A stretch of 64,000 nucleotides of DNA from Erodium maritimum. Its lineage: Eukaryota > Streptophyta > Magnoliopsida > Geraniales > Geraniaceae. Below, piece by piece: positions 56,980-64,000 of this stretch; position 1 is the first letter of the stretch; the number at the start of each line of letters is the position of its first letter. The translations under genes and the position numbers were made by a program. The DNA lies in NCBI GenBank assembly GCA_963921825.1, contig OY997596.1, forward strand, positions 9,305,001-9,369,000, in the 5' to 3' direction. A model generated the notes under the pieces. It made no database searches, was not told where the DNA came from, and was given only the letters and a program-made list of their open reading frames with translations.

Positions 56980-57491
56980 TCCAGAATATACAGAAAATAA
57001 GGTAAAACTAGGACTATATATGAGGATCAAAGATAGAATTGGAAACTTAACAAGGTTTCAATCGAAGATGAAACTAAAGGGTATTTATTAAATTAATTGA
57101 CATTTAAATACAAAGACAGTACTTATCAGCTTTTCTGAAGAACACTTTGAAGATCATCAGTAACGTGGAAGAACAGCTTGAAGATTTGCAGCATATCATC
57201 TATTGAGAAGAAATCCATCATAGTCTTGTCTCTAGAAGAACTCAGTGGAAATTTTGTAGCTGCTCATCAAGAAGGTCTTCCCAATGGTAGTTGCAAATCT
57301 CTCAAGTCAATCTTTGTTCTGGTCAGGCAAATTAATCAATAGAGTATAGCTTCTTCTTCCTCTATTGGACCACCACCAGGTTTTGAGTGTGCAATAAAGA
57401 AACTCATCAAAAAAGATCAAGATGAAATCAAGTTCCTCAGTTATCTCCCTCAAACAGAACTCGACAATATTCTCCTGATGGGCATGCAAAA

Positions 57492-58742
57492 TTGTTGGAT
57501 GGAAAAAAGATGTTTTATGATAAGTATTTCCAATCGGTTTCTTCTAATATTGATTTAACCCCATCAATATATCTAAGAAAGTATGATCAAAAGAAGAGCC
57601 AAGTCAAGAATGCACAAGACAGGGCAGCTCCAGAATCATCCACTATGGGATTTCTACCACATAGCTTTGAAAGTGTTTATCTAGTACTACAACATAAGAA
57701 GAGGAAATGGAGCAACAATGTTCAGCTTCATAGCTCAAAGGAAAGATCGGAAACCGAAATATTGTTTGCAACCTTTGTTCATAACATTCCTCCCAAGGTT
57801 TCTTCTTCCTGGATGGATAATGTTTTTGGAAAGGCTCAATGTTTCATAAGAGCTTTAGTGGCTTTAAGTCCAAATAGAAAAGGAAAGTGGTATGGATTCT
57901 TATATTTTGATAGCTCGGAGGATCTAGACCAAGATATTAAACTCTTTAATGGAATCTTAGTATGGAATTAAAAAAATCTTTGTTACAAAAGCTAGGGATA
58001 AATCAAGGAAGGTTGTCTCTCAGAATTATAAACACCATCTATCATATGAAAACTTCCTACACAGAGGCTTAGTTGTAACTGCACATAGCAAAATCCTAAG
58101 AAAAGCACATTAACCAGTGGCTCATCTCAATCTCTTAGTGGAAGCTATCATGAATGAGATTTCTCTTCAAGGGTTTTTGAGATGCAATTAAAATATCTTG
58201 GGAATAAAGTTGTGCTGGTTTATTTCCCTGGTGAATATTTTGATAAGGAGATGATGAGGGATCAAGGCTTATGGTTGCAATTATGGTTAACATTTATTCT
58301 ACGCTTTGAGAATGTATGTGGAAAGGGTGGAAAATTCACTTGGTTTGCCATACATGTAGTCCTTTTTCAAGGCTGGCGTGAAGAAACATTTCAAGCAGCA
58401 GTCACTGATTATGGTGAAGTTGTATTTACTCATCCTATTTCTAAAGGAGGCACTTTTGTGGACATTTCCTATGTGTTAATGAATACACATAAGTTGAAAG
58501 CAATATCTGAGGAGGTTCAAATTTCTCTTAGATCTGATGCTTACAAAGTCTGGATAGAAACCATTGATCATCTGATGGTTCCTCCATTCCCTACAAGTGC
58601 CACCTCTAGTTCTATTAATTCAGAGGATAGTGAAGATGATTTGGGAACGATTCTTATTCCCAAGAGATTTGTATTATTGTCTCAGATGATCCAGATGACT
58701 CTCTACAGGATACAAGGTTGGAGATTAGGGAGAATGTTTTGA
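57492..58742 (+). pseudogene. ORF1 of the decayed LINE (RRM type)
   Basis: Frame 57492-57971 carries KKMFYDKYFQSV..DLTPSI, equal to QKMFYDRNFKPI..DLTPEF in the first LINE, then an RRM (FATFVHNIPPKVSSSWM; KGKWYGFLYF). After a break, 58182-58742 continues with NKVVLVYFPGEYFDKEM, GGKFTWFAIHVVLFQGW and ISKGGTFVDISYVLMNTH, the middle domain shared with the first LINE. Further degraded ORF1 C-terminus follows to about 59760-60000. Confidence 0.85.
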
Positions 58743-60079
58743 CTCTAGTGGAAGAATCACCCCTCACTCCCATACGAACTCATTTATCGCAAGTGAAGGC
58801 TCATTAAGACATTTTTTCCCTTTGCAACCATTAAATGATACAAATATGGTGGTCTTAGATGATACAACATGATTCTTTTCAATCTGAGTTGGATGATCAA
58901 ACTCAAGCTATGGTGAAATAGGCCTTTCCCTTTCTTCCTCAACATTTCTTGTAACCTCAGGTGGAAACTCAAGTTATTGAAGAGGAGAAAGAAACCTTTC
59001 CCTTAATTCCTACGGTACATGTCTTAAGATGTGGGGGATTTCAAATCCAAAGTTGTACTAAACTGGCATCAACTTTGCAACTCTCCTCTCTTCAGAATAT
59101 CAGTGACCAGCACATGAGTAAGGCTAAAGATCCTATTAATTATTTTGGACCTTTAGATAAAGCTTCAAACTAAGTCCTTCCTTCATTAACTCCTATTATT
59201 AAATCTCAAGAAAGGACAAGGGCAGTTCATCATTTATTGTTTGGTGAGGCTTACGATAATTGTTCACACCCTCTACAACCACCAACGATCGAGCCTTTGA
59301 AAGCCAAAGGGATGTTGGTCCCATTCAGTCTCACTTTATAGGACCATTAGGGTTAGATTTCATAAATACTGGAAACAATACTTTGGCAACTATATTCATA
59401 GAAGATGAGGGTGTAGAGCTGGAGGAGAATTTGTTTCAAACTTAAATTCTTGAGCTGACAGATGTACTTGGCATTTCCTCTCAAAACGCAAAAGAAAAAA
59501 TCAATACTAAGCTGAAGAAGAAGAAGCTCAACAAGGGCAATCATTTCAAACCTCAACATTCTTATAGTTACAGATCAAGATTAAAATAGCATGAGTTATC
59601 AACTCAGAATATTGCTGGGATTGCTATTTCAAATAAAATCCCAAAGGAAAAATCTTTAGCTAAACAAGCCTGTGGATTTGGAAAATCCATTGGCCTGAAG
59701 ACAAGTGTTCTTGATCACAGTATTATAACACAACTAGAGGATCTGTAGGATTTCAAAAAACACTCTATGGATTTTGAAGGTGGATATGAGGATGAGTTCT
59801 TAGATCTGGAAAGGGATTTTGATTCAGCACTTGGTGGTTCACACTACCATCAACATAATCTCTCTATAATTTTCTATGAAATTCCTCTCATAGAATGTGA
59901 GAGAAATCTCCTCTCAGTAGAAGAGGTAGTGTTTCAGTGCCTTGGCAGTCAACCAATCTTCAAATTTTATATCGTTAGAAGAATAAAAAATGGAAGTCAT
60001 GCTATTTAATTTTCTCAAAATTTGTAGTTTCTCTTGGGAATGGAAATCAACTCACATTGATGTAGAAGGCAGTTCAGGT

Positions 60080-61181
60080 GGTCTTATTTTTATGTGAAAG
60101 TTCAAATACTTCATTGTTGATTATACTCTCAAACTAGAAGGGGCCCTAATTTGGTGTGGCATAATGGTGAAATGCAACAGATTATGCCCCCAATTGTTCA
60201 GAGGGGAGGAGGGATTTATGGATAGTTATTGAGAAGTTTTTTAAAAGCTTAAATTCTCATTATCTAATCTGAATAGGAGGAGACTTAATGTTGTTACTGA
60301 TATTGAGGAAATGTCTAGTCCAAAAAGGAGAAGAAGAGATATTATTTTGCTGCAAGATCTCATCTTAAATTTAGGCATCATCAATCTCCCTCATTATGTT
60401 TGGTCCTCAATCTAGAGCCTTAAGAATTGACATGTTCTTGATCTCTCATGACTTTCTATCAAATTTTAATGCTTTATCACAAGTTTTCCTTTTAAGATAT
60501 ATTTCTGATCATAGGCCTACAATTCTATTTGATAACATGTTAGACTAGGGGGTCAAGGCCTTCTAAATTCTTGAATGTGTGTGGATAGAAGATGCTACGT
60601 TCTATCCAGGCATTAAAAAAATTCTGGTCTTCATATTCAGTCTCTGGCCATCCTCATTATGTCTTATGGATGAAGCTTAAATTTCTCAAGGCAGACCTCA
60701 GAGTTTGTAATTCACAGGTTTTTGGTATTTTGGAGACTCATATAGATATCCTTTCTAAAGTTGTTGATGATCTTGATAATGAAATTTGGCCTTTAATCTC
60801 TAAGGAATGCTTGGAAAGAGGAGAATTCAAAGCATCTCTCATTATGAAATATAAAAAATTATCCAAGATGTGGAGTCAAAGGCTAGAAATAGATGTATTT
60901 TTGAAGGTGACAAAGGGTCAATTTTTTTTTTCATAGGGTTGCTAATTATAAACGGACCCAGAAAAGGATTGATCTTATCCTGGACAATGGTGTTCTATAG
61001 TCTTACCCTTCTTTGATAAAAGATGCAGCAGCAAAAATATTTACAGCTTCCGAACCCTCTGATGTGGATCTGTCTAATTTTCCGTTCTCCTCTTTATCAA
61101 TTGAACAAGCACAATGGTTGGAGTCTCCATTTTCTGAAGAAGAAGAAGAAGAAGAAGAAGAAGAAGAAGAAGAAGAAGAAG

Positions 61182-61212
<31 letters not shown>

Positions 61213-62310
61213 CTTATAAGCAGTGATAACACATGCCTTGATGGATTCACTCTCAGATTTTTCCAAGTGTGTTTCCCATTATCAAGCATGATTTTATACT
61301 ATTCATCAAATTCTTCTATCACACAAGCTCGCTTGGTAAAGGGATTAATTCCTCATTTTTTACACTCATTCCCAAAAAATGCTACCCCTATCTTATTTGA
61401 TGATTACAGGCCAATCAGTCTTATGGGAGCTTCATATAAAATTATTTCTAAACTGCTTCCTTGTAGACTTAAGCAAGTGATAGATGGCTTGGTTAGGGAT
61501 GAGCAATCTGGTTTATCTCTGGATGACAAATCACATATGGGATCTTAATAGCTTCTGAAATGGTTCGTTCTCTTAAATCTTCTAATAAAAAAGTCATTAT
61601 ATTCAAAGCTAACTTTGAAAAAGCTTTTGATAAAGTGAGCTCGTGTTTAGTGTTGCAAATTCTATATAAAAATGGGGCTTGGAACTAAATTGAAGCTATG
61701 GATCATCTCTTGTCTAATGGCTCATGTATAAGTGTTAATCAATGAATCCCCAAGCCCTGATTTCCAGATTAATAAAGGCTTAAGGCAAGGTTGTACTCTC
61801 TCACCTCTCTTATTTGTCATCATTGTTGAAGGCTTGAATCAGATTATGTAAGCTATCCTACAACTCTCACTTCTCAAAGGCATAGTGCTAAATAATACCT
61901 TGTGCCTCAACTTTTCCCTCTAAATATTTCATTTGGCTTCTGTCCTCATTCCTCTAAATCTAGAAGAGGTTGAGGAATTGGATTGGATTGATTCTTTGGA
62001 CTGTTCAGTAGGATCTCTTCTATTCACATACCTTAGTTTTCCACTATGGGCCGATCCGAGAAGAATTAAATCTTGGGATCCTATCTTGGGATCCTAAATA
62101 GCTATCCTTGGGTGGCAAAATCACTCTCATCAACTCAAAACTAGGTGCTCTTCCTCTATTTCTTTTCAATTATCAGAACCCTAAAAGCAATTCTCAAATC
62201 AATGAAATCTTGGTAGAGAAGATTTCTTTGGCATGGCAAATCTGATTCAAAAGTTTTTTTGCAAAGTAAGTTGGGATAAAGTTAGCATACCAAAACAGAA
62301 AGGTGGTTTG
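60080..62310 (+). pseudogene. ORF2 remnants (endonuclease and reverse transcriptase) of the decayed LINE
   Basis: Endonuclease-like GGDLMLLLILRKC and ISDHRPTILF-like residues appear at 60270-60530 in broken frames. Frame 60592-60936 matches the region between endonuclease and RT. RT blocks include FDDYRPISLMGASYKIISKLL (61399-61461), KANFEKAFDKV (about 61600, the first catalytic Asp replaced by Asn) and KGLRQGCTLSPLLFVI (61772-61820). The YADD/FADD block is lost to a deletion near 61860-61980. A GAA microsatellite interrupts the RT. Confidence 0.82.
61136..61211 (+). repeat. (GAA)25 microsatellite within RT pseudogene
   Basis: Uninterrupted GAA/AGA repeat of 76 bases. It sits where the intact LINE encodes RPFSAEEIHSAV, so it grew from the Glu-Glu codons of that motif (SPFSEEE... 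here). It accounts for the poly-Glu, poly-Lys, poly-Ser and poly-Leu ORFs in all frames. Confidence 0.97.
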
Positions 62311-64000
62311 TGTCACGTCCCAAATCCAGTTTTGACCGGATTCGAGACGTGCACTTAAAATAATAAATAAACACGGTAAAATTACGAAGGATAAAATTTC
62401 AAAAGTGATAATAAATCAATTGACAAAGTTAACAGCTCACAAAACCCAGTGTACAAAAATTCGGTTCAAAATAGACGCACGTCACTAGACCGACTAGACA
62501 AGACCCGCGCAAGCTCCCAAGCTCAGCTATGTCCTGCTAGTACAAAACCCGCTCAACACCTGCAAATCAACAATATAAGGGGTGAGCTTTTGCCCAGTAG
62601 AGAAAGTAGTTAAGGTAACGAACATAGGCTCACCACCACGAGTAACCGTCCAATTAGGGCATACTAGTACAGCATGACTAACTACCGATCGGGGTTCATA
62701 GCCAATTTACCAAAACACACAAACCGACAGCTCTCGTACAATAACCACTAACCAAACAACAACCGTACCAAAACACAGAAGCCATCAGCACACACATCCC
62801 GTACTACAATCCTTGAACTCCGCCGACTGTACACAGCCCGACATCATCATATCAAACGGTAGGTCAAGTATCCATCGGACTACCTCTCGATCCAGAGGAG
62901 GCGCATAACGTCACAAAGACGTATAACGTCAAGAATGCCGGAGACGTCCTTACAAGGACGCATTCGTCGGGACTCTAGGAAACGTCTCCAAAGGACCATA
63001 GATCATCGAGGTTGAAACACGGCACCCAGTGCCCATCACGACCCGTAGGCCCAACACGACCCTCAGGCCCAACCACGAGCCGTAGGTCCACTATGCTATG
63101 ATTTGGCCCGTCGGCCCTATGCAATATGATATGATGTGGCCCGTCGGCTCCGACCCGTCGGCCCTATGCAAGATGATATGATGCGGCCCGTCGGCTCCGA
63201 CCCGTCGACCCTATGCAAGATGATATGATGCGGCCCGTCGGCTCCGACCCGTCGGCCCTATGCAATACGACCCATTGGCCCAACACGACCCGTAGGCCTC
63301 TACCCTATTATGGCCCGTCGGCCCCAAAAACGACCCGTAGGCCCAATCTCAACCGGAATACCATCCTCAAGGAACACACAACAAACTAAAACCACGCATC
63401 GAAACGCAACAGATCGAACACGGCTCACAGGCCCAACAAACTTACCACAACCAGTCACGTCAGTCTATCACTCACCCGACCATCACACAACCAAGAGTTC
63501 ACATCAACACAAGCACGACACACTCACACACACATAACAACAACATGCTCAACGGATATACTAATCTTGTCTATTAACCCTAACGACACCGACTCACACG
63601 GCAAGCACATCAAACAACAACACGCAGCCTACGGCTCGACACGGCCGATCTACCAGCACATCAATTCCCAAGACAGAAACGTAAATGTTCGCAGTTTGAT
63701 ACGTCTACGCTAGTTGTTCGTTTCCTATACGCATACTAGTTCTTTAGCCAGTTTTATTAATTCCTAGCATGCATACTAGTAACTTTTTGTAATTAAACCG
63801 GTAATCGCTACTTTCCCTACCTCAAAGCGATACCACAACAGCGTCTCCTAGCTGCTGACGACCGGGCCAACACCGTCTTCTAGGGCGAAGTCCGCGTCTG
63901 GGTTTAACTACGGTCTTCTCTTCGTTCGAACCCGGAACTCTAATTTAACACGAAAGCCACAAATTAAAACGGTACCGATGTTAAATTAGTGGTTACGATT
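62311..64000 (-). mobile_element. LTR (copy F), 3' portion, inserted in the decayed LINE; runs off the window
   Basis: On the minus strand it ends GGATTTGGGACGTGACA at 62311. It shares with copy B the GGGCCTACGGGTCGT-type repeats and the GGGC-NAAA-GCTC form of hairpin 2 (62583-62594), so B and F form a subfamily. The 5' end of the LTR is beyond 64000, so solo or complete status is unknown. Confidence 0.88.
63040..63350 (-). repeat. Tandem repeats in LTR copy F
   Basis: About three units of roughly 46-47 bp (GATGATATGATGCGGCCCGT, CGGCTCCGACCCGTCGGCCC) at 63118-63260, flanked by CGACCCGTAGGCCCAA units. Corresponds to 11110-11190 in copy B, where the array is shorter. Confidence 0.85.

Larger units (their letters stand above)
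56980..62310 (+). mobile_element. Second RRM-type L1 LINE, heavily decayed, cut by LTR copy F
   Basis: It has the same order as the LINE at 15306-25328: a 5' UTR with GAAGAACA/CTTGAAGATT phrases, ORF1 (57492-58742 in pieces), endonuclease remnants (about 60080-60560) and reverse transcriptase remnants (61013-62290). Many stops and frameshifts are present, so it is older. The 5' boundary is approximate. The 3' end is interrupted at 62311 by an LTR that leaves the window. Confidence 0.85.

Noticed and set aside
61003-61289. Poly-Glu, poly-Lys, poly-Ser and poly-Leu ORFs
   Set aside because: All derive from the GAA microsatellite inside a reverse-transcriptase pseudogene.

Overview
The window looks like a repeat-rich stretch of a flowering-plant nuclear genome, most likely a eudicot. 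Genes have many short GT/AG introns in AT-rich DNA, a CYP82-type P450 is present (a family I know mainly from eudicots), and the rest is layered plant transposons: L1-type LINEs, Ty3/Gypsy chromovirus LTRs, TRIMs, Mutator- and hAT-type MITEs. I saw no prokaryotic or organellar features and no convincing tRNA or rRNA gene.

Four host genes are supported. (1) 31-288 (+): last exon of a PDR/ABCG full-size transporter cut by the window edge. (2) 12951-14915 (-): an intact two-exon CYP82-like cytochrome P450. (3) 28755-37411 (+): an intact 24-exon PDR/ABCG transporter of 1,424 aa, a paralogue of (1) in the same orientation. (4) 46344-47991 (-): an intact two-exon gibberellin 3-oxidase of 355 aa. 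The PDR and P450 genes could both serve specialised metabolism or defence and the GA3ox serves hormone synthesis, but nothing in the sequence shows that they act together.

Layout: PDR 3' end (1-288); non-autonomous LINE (542-2245); nested Mutator-like MITEs (2352-4466); hAT element (4709-5531); truncated minus-strand chromovirus with a plus-strand LTR nested in its pol (5984-12058); CYP82 with a TRIM in its intron (12951-14915); 10-kb LINE carrying a nested solo LTR (15306-25328) and a second LINE-mobilised element (25369-26724); foldback MITE; PDR gene (28755-37411); anonymous repeats; GC-rich MITE (40277-40643); ORF1-only LINE derivative (41451-43327); TRIM, LTR and LINE fragments (44062-45940); GA3ox (46344-47991); decayed LINE ORF1 copies (48.8-52.0 kb) split by inverted LTR copies (52004-56618); a second decayed LINE (about 56980-62310) interrupted by another LTR that runs off the end.

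Seven pieces of one 2.5-2.8 kb LTR family (TGTARGAMCCGC...GCGTGACA) are present, mostly solo or truncated. They allow comparison inside the window and show conserved hairpins and hypervariable internal minisatellites. I did not find a convincing new multi-gene system. The most interesting signals are in the retroelements: conserved LTR hairpins, a shared LINE 3' end used by elements without reverse transcriptase, and an inverted LTR rearrangement that can be partly reconstructed from its target-site duplication.
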